A DNA stretch of 64,000 nucleotides from Rhodoblastus sp. (GTDB lineage Bacteria; Pseudomonadota; Alphaproteobacteria; Rhizobiales; Beijerinckiaceae), in contig NZ_JAGRPM010000088.1 of NCBI RefSeq assembly GCF_019449565.1, positions 62,001 to 126,000 of the forward strand. The letters are read 5' to 3'. Of this stretch, positions 17,390 to 25,383 are shown one piece after another. Both the position numbers and the translations under genes were made by a program. The notes beneath the pieces were generated by a model. The model did no database searches, had not been told where the DNA came from, and was given only the letters and a program-made list of their open reading frames with translations. Within the stretch, counting starts at the first letter, position 1, and each line of letters starts with the position of its first letter.

Positions 17390-17698
17390 GTAGCCTTCAC
17401 GGAAATTGGAAGTCTTATGTAACTGAATACTATTCGAAAGCAGGCAACCAATCGCCGCTAGCAGACTGTTAGCTAAAACGCCACTCGCAAATAAGCGTTA
17501 TTTTATTCAAATGTTAAGCTTACGCAAGTCAGCGCGAACGGAGCGTTGCCATGATTAGCTTGATCATCATTTATGGCGATATGCCATTTCAAAAATTAGT
17601 CGTATAATAACTTAACAGTAGCGTTCCCAGCCAAAATTATTCAGCTTCACCTTTGCAGAGCTCCAACTTCGATACGCCTATCGATTTTAGGAGACAAA
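17390..17698 (+). promoter_or_regulatory. AT-rich leader and promoter region of the RTX gene
   Basis: About 300 bp with base composition clearly lower in GC than all neighbours and no protein-coding frame. TATAAT at 17603-17608 is a perfect -10 consensus but has no good -35 partner. AGGAG at 17691-17695, five bases before the ATG, is the ribosome site of the large gene. The composition suggests acquired DNA. Confidence 0.45.
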
Positions 17699-20593
17699 AT
17701 GGGTTCTCCTGGTCCTGTCACCACCCTGCACTATGCCGCGAACGGGAATTTTGTGAACGGCGTTTATGCGCCCGGCGCCGACGGTTTCAACCTTGCCGAC
17801 GTCGGCTCCGCGGATGAACTCAAGGCGCTGCCGGCGGGGGTCAAGGGACTCGTCTGGCTCGGCATGACCGACGGCGTGACGCCAGCGTTCATCGCAGCCG
17901 TCACCGCCTGTATCGGCAATCCCAACCTTTATGGGTTTTATCTCGCGGACGAACCGGATGGAAGCGCGACTATTGCCGCCAACCTGAAGGCCGAGGCCGA
18001 TTATATCAAGGCGAACGCGCCCGGCGCCGTCACCTACATGACCGAGCAGAACCTGAGCGGCGACACCAGTCCGACGTTTTATTACACCCCTGCAAATACG
18101 GACATCGATCTATTCGGCCTCGACCCCTATCCGGTGAACACGAACGTCCCGAACAGTCTCGATTACACAATCATTCCCGCCGCCGTGGCGGCGGCCGAAA
18201 CGGCCGGCATTCCACTGGCCGACATTGTGCCCATCTATCAAGCCTTCGGCGGCGGGTCCTATTCGACCTATATCTTGCCGACCGCCGAGCAAGAACAGCA
18301 GATTCTGGCGACATGGGCTTCAGTCGTTCCCAATCCGTCTTTCGACTACGCCTATAGCTGGGGCGTCCAGGAGAGCGATACGGCGCTGAGCAACGATCCA
18401 TCTCTTCAGGCCGTTTTCGCCATCCAAAACGCAGGGGGCAGCGCTCCGACGCCGCCAGCGGCTCCGACGATCACGACCCCAGCCAATGGCGGGACCTACG
18501 CCACCGCGACGCCAGTCATCGCGGGAACGGGGATCGCCGGCGACACCGTGACGATTTCTATCGATGGAGCCGTCGCCGGCTCGACGGTCGTGGCGGGCAG
18601 CGGAAGCTGGAGCTACACGCCGACATCGCCATTGAGCGAGGGCGGCCACACGATCACAGCGACCCAGACCGACGCCGCCGGCGTCACCAGCGCGCCCAGC
18701 GCCGCTGATGGCTTCATCGTCGACACATTGACGACCGAAAGCGCGATTGCCGACGTTGCGGTCACAATTGGAACGGACGGCAAGATCTACATCAACAGCG
18801 CCAATTTCAACGGCGGTTCGACCATCTTGACGGGCAAAGCCGAAGCGGGTGACAGCGTGACGGTGAGCGTCAATGGCGGCGCAGCTTTGACGGCGACGGT
18901 CGCAACGGACGGCAATTGGTCGGCAACCCTCGCCGGCCTGACTGACGGCGCCAGCTATTCCGCGGTGGCGACGGCGACCGACCCGGCGGGCCACACGGCG
19001 CAAAGCCCCGTTTTCACCCTCACCGTCGATGCCACGTCTCCCGCCGCGCCTATGTTCAATGCGCCGACCTACGCCGGGACCGCTTCGAGCGGTCACTGGA
19101 ATTTGAGTGGCGTGGCGGAGACCGCCAGCACTGTCAAAATCTACGACAGAACGCAGATCAGTTCGAGCAATCCAAGCGGACTGCTGGCGACTTTGCTCAA
19201 CAGCGCCGCGAATGGCGCGTGGTCCTATTTAGGTCTTGCGTCAAATTCCAAGAACAGCCGAAGCGCGGCGCACGATTTTTATGCCACCTCCACCGATGCA
19301 GCGGGCAATGTGGGCGCTCCATCCGGCGATTATTGGATCGGGACGTCGGGCAACGACACATTCACCTTCGGATCGGAGCCGACGCTGCTCAACGGCGGCG
19401 TATGGGGAAACGGCGGGTCCGACATAATCGCGTTCAGCGCGGCGGCGACGTTGACCGACGCGGACTTCGCCAATGTCCGCCTTGGCGGTCTCACTCTGCC
19501 TTCGGGCGCGACGGCCAACAGCACAAAGATGACGCTGACGCTGAGCGGCGCAAGCGCCGTCACCTTGGGGACCAACGCATCCAACGCCAAAATATCGGCA
19601 ATCGGTGTCGGCAACGGAAACACCAGCATTACAGACAGCAATCCGGGGACATTGACCGTCAACGGCGCGGCGCTCGGCTCCGGCAAGACGCTGACCTTGA
19701 CCGGCTCCGGTCCCGTGACCGTCACTGGCCTGACCGGCAATCTGGACGCGAGCGGCGACAGCGGCGCTCTGACCATCACCGCCACCGGCACGACGCCGCA
19801 AACGGTCAAAACCGGCTCGGGCGCGATCGCCATCGCCGACAGCGCCGCTGGCGGCGGCGTCACCGTCGACGCGACGGCGCTCCGATCCGGCACGCTGACG
19901 CTATCCGGCTCGGCGGCCGAAACCGTCAACAATCTCGTCGGCAATATCGCGGCCACAGCATTGAGCGGAACCCTGAATGTCACGACTGGCGCGACAACGG
20001 CGCTGAGCATCGCCACGGGCTCGGGCGCCGCCACCATCAACGCCAGCGCGATGACGTCTGGCGAGACCCTGACGCTGACCGGGAGCCGCGCGGCGACTGT
20101 GTCGGTCGGTGGCAACCTCAACGCCGGCGCGGACAATGGCGCCATTACCGTCGTCACCACTGGAACCGCTGGGCATACGATCCTGACCGGCGGCGGCAAG
20201 GACACGATCACCGCCAGCCATGGCGGCGACACAATCCAAGCCGGTGGCGGTGGCGACAGCATCAACGTCCTGGGTCGCTCCGTGAATGACGTCTTCATCT
20301 ATAGCGCCGTAGGCGACTCGCTTAACACCTCAAGCGGCCATGACACGATCACAGGATTCCTCGCAGCCGGCGATACCGTGAATTTCTCGGGGATCGATCC
20401 AAGCCTGACCGATGTCGGCCTGCTGGGCGGCGCGATTGCCGCGCACTCCTTCGGGTGGGGGTATTCAGGCGGCTCGGCGAAGATATACGTCAACAACACC
20501 GGCGGCGCGTTGTCGACCAGCAGCACGAGTCTCATGGAAATCACATTGACGGGCGTCTCGACGGGCCTGTCGGCGTCAAACTTCGTCGCGTGA
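17699..20593 (+). CDS. Exported protein: TIM-barrel-like N-terminus, Ig-like repeats and RTX calcium-binding C-terminus
   Basis: A 964-aa protein without an N-terminal signal peptide. Residues 1-245 read like a glycoside-hydrolase-type barrel (GFYLADEPDG, DLFGLDPYPVN, DIVPIYQAFGGGSY). Residues about 255-450 hold two Bap-like Ig domains (GTGIAGDTVTISIDG, GKAEAGDSVTVSVNGG). Residues about 560-835 are three loose repeats of roughly 66 residues rich in TLTLTGS. The RTX nonapeptides GGGKDTITASHGGDTIQ and GGGGDSINVLG follow, then a hydrophobic C-terminal tail. RTX motifs and missing signal peptide imply type I secretion; no exporter genes are nearby. It stands alone between purU tails A and B and is probably acquired. 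Enzymatic activity is not established. Confidence 0.75.
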   Translation: MGSPGPVTTLHYAANGNFVNGVYAPGADGFNLADVGSADELKALPAGVKGLVWLGMTDGVTPAFIAAVTACIGNPNLYGFYLADEPDGSATIAANLKAEADYIKANAPGAVTYMTEQNLSGDTSPTFYYTPANTDIDLFGLDPYPVNTNVPNSLDYTIIPAAVAAAETAGIPLADIVPIYQAFGGGSYSTYILPTAEQEQQILATWASVVPNPSFDYAYSWGVQESDTALSNDPSLQAVFAIQNAGGSAPTPPAAPTITTPANGGTYATATPVIAGTGIAGDTVTISIDGAVAGSTVVAGSGSWSYTPTSPLSEGGHTITATQTDAAGVTSAPSAADGFIVDTLTTESAIADVAVTIGTDGKIYINSANFNGGSTILTGKAEAGDSVTVSVNGGAALTATVATDGNWSATLAGLTDGASYSAVATATDPAGHTAQSPVFTLTVDATSPAAPMFNAPTYAGTASSGHWNLSGVAETASTVKIYDRTQISSSNPSGLLATLLNSAANGAWSYLGLASNSKNSRSAAHDFYATSTDAAGNVGAPSGDYWIGTSGNDTFTFGSEPTLLNGGVWGNGGSDIIAFSAAATLTDADFANVRLGGLTLPSGATANSTKMTLTLSGASAVTLGTNASNAKISAIGVGNGNTSITDSNPGTLTVNGAALGSGKTLTLTGSGPVTVTGLTGNLDASGDSGALTITATGTTPQTVKTGSGAIAIADSAAGGGVTVDATALRSGTLTLSGSAAETVNNLVGNIAATALSGTLNVTTGATTALSIATGSGAATINASAMTSGETLTLTGSRAATVSVGGNLNAGADNGAITVVTTGTAGHTILTGGGKDTITASHGGDTIQAGGGGDSINVLGRSVNDVFIYSAVGDSLNTSSGHDTITGFLAAGDTVNFSGIDPSLTDVGLLGGAIAAHSFGWGYSGGSAKIYVNNTGGALSTSSTSLMEITLTGVSTGLSASNFVA

Positions 20594-20810
20594 TTTCCAT
20601 AGACACAAAAACCAGACCCGAGGCGGCAACCGCCAGGGGTCGTTCCTTCACTCGATCGCACCCTCGCCCCATTGCCTGGCCTGGTATCAACGCGTTGACC
20701 GATGTATCGGAGATTGGCAAATGACCGCTCGGGGTCACGAGCGTTGGTTCATTTCCCGATCGGAACGTCCGCTTGGGGTGCGACAGCCGCCGGCAGGACT
20801 TTCACGTCAT
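20594..20810. other. Non-coding stretch after the RTX gene
   Basis: No protein gene or clear terminator was recognised. A short stem (GGCGG/CCGCC near 20623) follows the RTX stop without a T-run. The stretch leads directly into the 340-bp repeat containing purU tail B. Confidence 0.4.
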
Positions 20811-21150
20811 AAGACCGCAAAGAGCCGACTGCCGCCGTTGTCCAAGATGCCGCTGACGGTCGCCAAGCGACCGAGCTTGACCACTGAATATCGTTTCGTG
20901 GGCGAGAGCCGGATAGGAACGGTTCAGATCAACAGCCGCAATTCCGCGCAGCCGACTGGCTCATCAAGAGAAAGCTTATTCCGTAAACACAATCGTCTTG
21001 GAGCCGTTGATCAGCACGCGGCTTTCGATGTGGTAGCGCAGGGCGCGCGCGAACACGCGGCGCTCGATGTCGCGGCCCTTGCGCACGAGGTCGTCCGGCG
21101 CGTGGCGATGTGAAATCCGCTCGACGTTCTGCTCGATGATCGGGTCTTCG
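20811..21150 (-). repeat. 340-bp direct repeat, copy B, containing a truncated purU 3' end
   Basis: Matches 23787-24126 over 340 bp with ten mismatches and no gaps. The right 175 bp (20976-21150) is the purU 3' end in antisense, including the stop, and breaks off inside the gene; the left 165 bp is the non-coding sequence beyond purU. Only one of the ten mismatches is in the non-coding half. No intact purU follows; after 21150 the sequence becomes unrelated and runs into the oxidoreductase gene. Confidence 0.9.
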
Positions 21151-21211
21151 GGAATGGCCGCGTGCGGCGGAAAGCGGAAGGCGCGGCAAACGGTCAGCCG
21201 GGTGACCGTCT

Positions 21212-22213
21212 CTATCTCAGCTTGACGACGACCTTGCCTTTCGAACGTCCCGCTTCGACGTAGGCCAAAGCCTCCTTGGCGGCGTCGAATGGGAAGATTC
21301 GGTCGATGACCGGGCGAATAACGCCTGCTTCAATGAGCGCCGTGATCTTGCTCAGCTGCTGCCCGTTCGCCTGCATGAAAAGAAACGAATAGGTGACGCG
21401 ATGGCGGCTGGCCTTTTTGCGGATGCCAAAGCTCAAAAAGCGCATGACCTGTTGCAAAAACCAGCTCGATCCATTGGTCTTAGCAAACTCGGCGTCGGGC
21501 GGACCGGAGACCGAGACGAGTTTCCCGCCTGGTTTCAGCACGCTCAGGGATTTCTCCAGCGTGTCCTTGCCCAGACTGTTCAAAACGACATCGTAACCGC
21601 TCAGGACGTTCTCGAAATCGTCGTTCTTATAATCGATGACGATGTCAGCGCCGAGGCTCTTGACCAGTTCGATATTCGCCGCGCTCGTTGTCGTCGCCAC
21701 CGTCGCGCCGACGTGCTTCGCCAACTGAATCGCGAATGTTCCCAAACCGCCAGATCCGGCATGGATGAGGACCTTCTGTCCCTTCTTCAGTTGCGCTCTT
21801 TCAACCAGCGCTTGCCAAGCCGTCAGCGCCACCAAGGGAATAGAGGCGGCTTCTTCCATGGTGAGGTTCTTGGGCTTCATCGCCACATCAGCCTCATCCA
21901 TGGCGATGAGTTCCGCGAAAGCTCCGATCCGGTCTTGGCGAGGCCGCGCATAGACCTCATCGCCCGGCTTGAACGCTCGCACTTCGGGTCCGACCCCTAT
22001 CACGACCCCGGCAACGTCATTGCCCAAAATGAGCGGCAGGCGATAGGGCAAGATGAGCTTGAACTCTCCGTCCCTGATCTTTGAATCGAGAGGGTTCACA
22101 CCGGCGGCGTGGACCCGAACCAACACGTCGCGGTCCCGCAGCTCGGGGTCCGGCATGTTGCCGAATCGCAACTGATCGTTGCCTCCATAACGCTCGACGA
22201 AGACCGCCTTCAT
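21212..22213 (-). CDS. NADP-dependent quinone oxidoreductase-like MDR enzyme
   Basis: A 333-aa zinc-independent medium-chain dehydrogenase/reductase. It has the N-terminal GroES-like fold (HAAGVNPLDSKIRDGEF), the NADPH-binding motif LIHAGSGGLGTFAIQLAKHVGA and the central EEAASIPLVALTAWQAL. Zinc ligands of alcohol dehydrogenases are absent, as expected. It is in one minus-strand unit with the SDR gene (6-bp gap) and next to a divergent TetR gene. A role in reducing quinones or reactive enones is the family expectation; control by the TetR protein is inferred. Confidence 0.85.
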   Translation of the reverse strand: MKAVFVERYGGNDQLRFGNMPDPELRDRDVLVRVHAAGVNPLDSKIRDGEFKLILPYRLPLILGNDVAGVVIGVGPEVRAFKPGDEVYARPRQDRIGAFAELIAMDEADVAMKPKNLTMEEAASIPLVALTAWQALVERAQLKKGQKVLIHAGSGGLGTFAIQLAKHVGATVATTTSAANIELVKSLGADIVIDYKNDDFENVLSGYDVVLNSLGKDTLEKSLSVLKPGGKLVSVSGPPDAEFAKTNGSSWFLQQVMRFLSFGIRKKASRHRVTYSFLFMQANGQQLSKITALIEAGVIRPVIDRIFPFDAAKEALAYVEAGRSKGKVVVKLR

Positions 22214-22219
22214 GGATTC

Positions 22220-22987
22220 TTACCTCTCGCCAGCCGGAACCAATTCCTTCGACGCTTTCCAGAGTTGACGGTTGATAAAATTGGGAGCGAGCCGACGCAT
22301 GAATGCCGCCTGGTTCGATTGGCCTGGCCGGATTTCAGCCTTGCCCGCCTTGAGGGCGGCGAAGGTAAGCTTCACCAACTCGTCGGTGGTGATCATGCTG
22401 ATTTCCTCTGGAAACTCCGAAGTCATGTCGGTCCGTACCGCAGGCGGCATCAGTTCGATGACTTCGACGCCCGAATCCTCCAACTGGAACCGCAGCGACT
22501 GGGTGTAGGAATGGACCGCCGCCTTGGTGGCGCTGTAGATCGGCAGCGCCGGCACAGGGGCAAAGGCGAGGACAGACGACACATTGATCACCGTGCCCTT
22601 GTGCGCGGTGAGGATGTCGATAAGCGCCGAGGTCATCCGGATCACGCCGCCGACATTGACATCAATCTCCGCCGTCATCCCGGCAAGGTTGGTCGCCGGC
22701 TCCCTGAGGTTCTTCGGCATGCCGACACCGGCGTTGTTCATCAGCACATCGAGCCTTGGGAATTCTGCCTTCACGCGCGCCGCCAGAGCGGCAATCTGCG
22801 CGTGATCGGCGATATCGCTCTGAATCGTGTGGAGGTTGGGATACCGCGTTTTCACCTCGTCAAGCGCCGCCTGGCGGCGGCCCGTGATGATGACCTTGTT
22901 GCCGAGCTCAAGGAACTTGAGGGCGAATGCCAGGCCGATGCCGGCGGACCCGCCTGTGATGAGGATAGTGCGATCGGTGAGTCTCAT
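22220..22987 (-). CDS. Short-chain dehydrogenase/reductase (DltE-like)
   Basis: A 255-aa classical SDR: cofactor motif TGGSAGIGLAFALKF, the NNAGVG motif, catalytic Ser in INVSSVLAF and the YSATK active-site Tyr-Lys. The C-terminal region RRLAPNFINRQLWKASKEL looks like the DltE subgroup. The ATG at 22987 has GAGGA upstream; 18 further in-frame residues exist upstream but would run into the operator palindrome. First gene of the operon with the MDR enzyme. Substrate unknown. Confidence 0.87.
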   Translation of the reverse strand: MRLTDRTILITGGSAGIGLAFALKFLELGNKVIITGRRQAALDEVKTRYPNLHTIQSDIADHAQIAALAARVKAEFPRLDVLMNNAGVGMPKNLREPATNLAGMTAEIDVNVGGVIRMTSALIDILTAHKGTVINVSSVLAFAPVPALPIYSATKAAVHSYTQSLRFQLEDSGVEVIELMPPAVRTDMTSEFPEEISMITTDELVKLTFAALKAGKAEIRPGQSNQAAFMRRLAPNFINRQLWKASKELVPAGER

Positions 22988-23017
22988 GGAAATCCTCGCA
23001 AATTGACCACGACTGGA

Positions 23018-23062
23018 GATTGCATTATGATCAATTATCAATAATATGATCGTAATGCAATC
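23018..23062. promoter_or_regulatory. Operator palindrome of the TetR/SDR divergent promoter
   Basis: Arms GATTGCATTATGATCA (23018-23033) and TGATCGTAATGCAATC (23047-23062) are inverted repeats with one mismatch in 16 and a 13-base AT-rich spacer. The site lies between the SDR start (22987) and the TetR start (23071), 8 bp before the latter. This is the expected geometry for a TetR repressor that controls itself and the divergent operon. Binding is inferred. Confidence 0.8.
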
Positions 23063-23070
23063 GGAAAACC

Positions 23071-23667
23071 ATGGGGGATGGGGTGCGCTACGAAAAGGGC
23101 CGGAAGGACGCGACGCGACAAAGGATCATGGAAGTCGCGGCCGAACGTTTTCGCAGTGATGGCATCGCTGCGTCGGGGCTTGCAGCGATCATGGGCGACG
23201 CCGGGCTGACGAACGGCGCCTTCTATCCGCATTTTCAATCGAAAGGGGATCTCGTCCGGGAAAGCCTCGCAGCGGCGATGGACGATCAGTCCAACCTGCT
23301 GCGGGAGATCATTGCAGCGGGAGGCATGGAAGCCGCTATCGCCGCCTATCTGTCGCCAGAGCATCGGGACAATCCGGGGACAGGCTGCACGCTGGCGGCG
23401 CTCTTGCCGGAGCTTGCGCGCCAGCCGCTCGACACGCGTAGTGTTTGCTCGGAGCGATTTCTTGACGCCGTGCGCGAGATAGCGTCGGCGCTTCCTCCAG
23501 ACGCCCGGGATCCGGAGGCCGTGACGCTTGGAATCTATGCGACGCTTATTGGGACACTTCAGCTGGCCCGGGCTGTCAATGGGACGGCGTTGTCGGATCG
23601 GATCCTCGCGGCAGGCGCAGATGCGGCCCGGGAGCTCGTGTGTCGCGGATTGGGGGATCGCGCTTGA
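23071..23667 (+). CDS. TetR/AcrR-family repressor
   Basis: A 198-aa regulator. The helix-turn-helix is at residues about 16-60 (IMEVAAERFRSDGIAASGL, then LTNGAFYPHFQSKGDLV). The C-terminal ligand domain carries cysteines at CTLAALLPELA and SVCSERF. The latter part resembles the NemR/LfrR-type regulators that sense electrophiles, an inference only. It is divergent from the SDR-MDR operon with a strong palindrome between them. The ATG at 23071 lacks a good ribosome site; a GTG at 23083 is an alternative. Confidence 0.85.
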   Translation: MGDGVRYEKGRKDATRQRIMEVAAERFRSDGIAASGLAAIMGDAGLTNGAFYPHFQSKGDLVRESLAAAMDDQSNLLREIIAAGGMEAAIAAYLSPEHRDNPGTGCTLAALLPELARQPLDTRSVCSERFLDAVREIASALPPDARDPEAVTLGIYATLIGTLQLARAVNGTALSDRILAAGADAARELVCRGLGDRA

Positions 23668-23786
23668 ACGACGCCGCAGTGCTCAAGCGCCAGTCTGGTG
23701 GGGTCGTGCATCGCCCTGTTTCATGCCGACTTCGTCCCGAATGTCGGCAACGCGTCGACATGAGACGGTCGTCGACCTCATCCAAG

Positions 23787-24126
23787 AAGACCGCAAAGAG
23801 CCGACTGCCGCCGTTGTCCAAGATGCCGCTGACGGTCGCCAAGCGACCGAGCTTGACCACTGAATATCGTTTCGTGGGCGAAAGCCGGATAGGAACGGTT
23901 CAGATCAACAGCCGCAATTCCGCGCAGCCGACTGGCTCATCAAGAGAAAGCTTATTCCGTAAACACAATCGTCTTGGAGCCGTTGATCAGCACGCGGCTT
24001 TCGATGTGATAGCGCACGGCGCGCGCCAGCACGCGGCGTTCGATGTCGCGGCCCTTGCGCACGAGGTCGTCCGGCGTGTGGTGATGTGAAATCCGCTCGA
24101 CGTCCTGCTCGATGATCGGGCCTTCG
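23787..24126 (-). repeat. 340-bp direct repeat, copy C, at the 3' end of intact purU
   Basis: Partner of copy B at 20811-21150 (ten mismatches, no gaps), 2976 bp away in the same orientation. Here the right 175 bp is the true 3' end of an intact purU; the left 165 bp lies beyond its stop. B and C therefore bracket the MDR-SDR-TetR cassette as a direct repeat. The 284-bp gap 23668-23951 holds this repeat half and no recognised gene. Confidence 0.9.
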
Positions 24127-24869
24127 TCGAGATCCGAGGTCACGTAATGGGCGGTCGCGCCGATGACCTTCACGCCGCGCGCATGGGCCTGGTGATAGGG
24201 GCGGGCGCCCTTGAAGCCGGGCAGGAAGGAATGATGGATGTTGATGCAGCGTCCCGAAAGCTTGGCGGCGAGCCCGTCCGACAAAATTTGCATATAGCGC
24301 GCCAGCACGACCAGTTCGGCGCCGGTTTGCTGCGCCAGCGACCAGATCTGCGCTTCCTGCTCCATCTTGGTTTCGCGGGTGACGGGCAGGTAATGAAAGG
24401 GAATATTCGCGAAATCGAGATGCTTGTAGGCCTCGCGCGGATAATTGGCGACGATGGCGACGATGTCGATCGCCAGTTCGTCGATCCGCCAGCGATAGAG
24501 CAAGTCGGCGAGGCAGTGATCGAATTTCGACACCAGGATCATCACGCGCGGGCGATGCGAGGCCGCGCGCAGGGTCCAGTCCATGCCGAATTCCTCGGCG
24601 AGCTTCGCAAAGCTCACCCGCCAGGCCTCGATATCGGCGTCGGGGCGCACCGGATTGATCTCGATGCGCATGAAGAACTGATTGGTCTCGACTTCGTCGA
24701 ACTGGCGGGAATCGCCGATATTGAACCCGGCCTCGAAAATATGGCCGGCCACTCGCGCGACGATGCCAGGCCTGTTCTGGCAGGTCAGCAGCAGATGATG
24801 GACATCGCTGGCGGGGGGCGGCGAGGCGGTCGAAACGGCGCTCTTCTTGGACTGAGGCTTGGAGGCCAT
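23952..24869 (-). CDS. purU: Formyltetrahydrofolate deformylase
   Basis: A 305-aa enzyme that hydrolyses 10-formyl-THF to THF and formate, balancing one-carbon pools. An N-terminal ACT domain (LTCQNRPGIVARVAGHIFEA) precedes a formyltransferase-fold catalytic domain with NIPFHYLPVTRETK, the VVLARYMQILS strand and the catalytic region INIHHSFLPGFKGARPY. The N-terminal 20 residues are a low-complexity extension. The gene is intact and is the parent of truncated 3' copies at 17.2 and 21.0 kb. Confidence 0.95.
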   Translation of the reverse strand: MASKPQSKKSAVSTASPPPASDVHHLLLTCQNRPGIVARVAGHIFEAGFNIGDSRQFDEVETNQFFMRIEINPVRPDADIEAWRVSFAKLAEEFGMDWTLRAASHRPRVMILVSKFDHCLADLLYRWRIDELAIDIVAIVANYPREAYKHLDFANIPFHYLPVTRETKMEQEAQIWSLAQQTGAELVVLARYMQILSDGLAAKLSGRCINIHHSFLPGFKGARPYHQAHARGVKVIGATAHYVTSDLDEGPIIEQDVERISHHHTPDDLVRKGRDIERRVLARAVRYHIESRVLINGSKTIVFTE

Positions 24870-24978
24870 GGCGAACTTTCACAGCGGCCCGCCGACTTGG
24901 CGGGAATTGCCGCTGTTTAGCCCCAAGGCCGCCAAAAGTCGATGCGAAGCAAGACGTCGTTTCGAGCGAAAATGCGGC

Positions 24979-25314
24979 TCAGCGCCGCGACGCGCGCGCC
25001 CGGGCCATGACATAGGCCGGAAGCAGCACCGGAGCGGAGGCGCCGCCGCCGCGATCCGATTGTTCTTCCACCGGCAGCAGCATGACGGCGGTGGCGCAGA
25101 CGACGCCGCCGAAGAACATGCCGAAGCCTCCAAACAACAGCGCCAGCCCCTGCAACTCGAGATCCGAGCGCAGCATCAGGTCGCGGATGCCGGCCATGTT
25201 CGAAGCCAGCACCAGCCCCGCGCAGGCGAAGCCGACCGCCCAGCCGAGCATCCAGTTGGAGATCATCAGCCGGACAAGGCGGCTCTGAATTCTGCTGTTG
25301 CGATTCTGACGCAT
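24979..25314 (-). CDS. Small membrane protein of unknown function
   Basis: A 111-aa protein with two predicted membrane helices (about residues 20-38, MLGWAVGFACAGLVLA, and 58-80, LLFGGFGMFFGGVVCATAV). The N-terminus is basic and the C-terminus proline/alanine-rich. The ATG at 25314 is chosen over one 48 bases upstream because the protein begins with a normal basic segment there. It lies between purU and the yhaN-like gene. I do not recognise a family. Confidence 0.6.
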   Translation of the reverse strand: MRQNRNSRIQSRLVRLMISNWMLGWAVGFACAGLVLASNMAGIRDLMLRSDLELQGLALLFGGFGMFFGGVVCATAVMLLPVEEQSDRGGGASAPVLLPAYVMARARASRR

Positions 25315-25383
25315 GGCGCAGTCCCCGATCGTTCGTTGATCGACAAGTCTATCCCAAAACAAGATTGGCGCCAGAGTGAAAAA

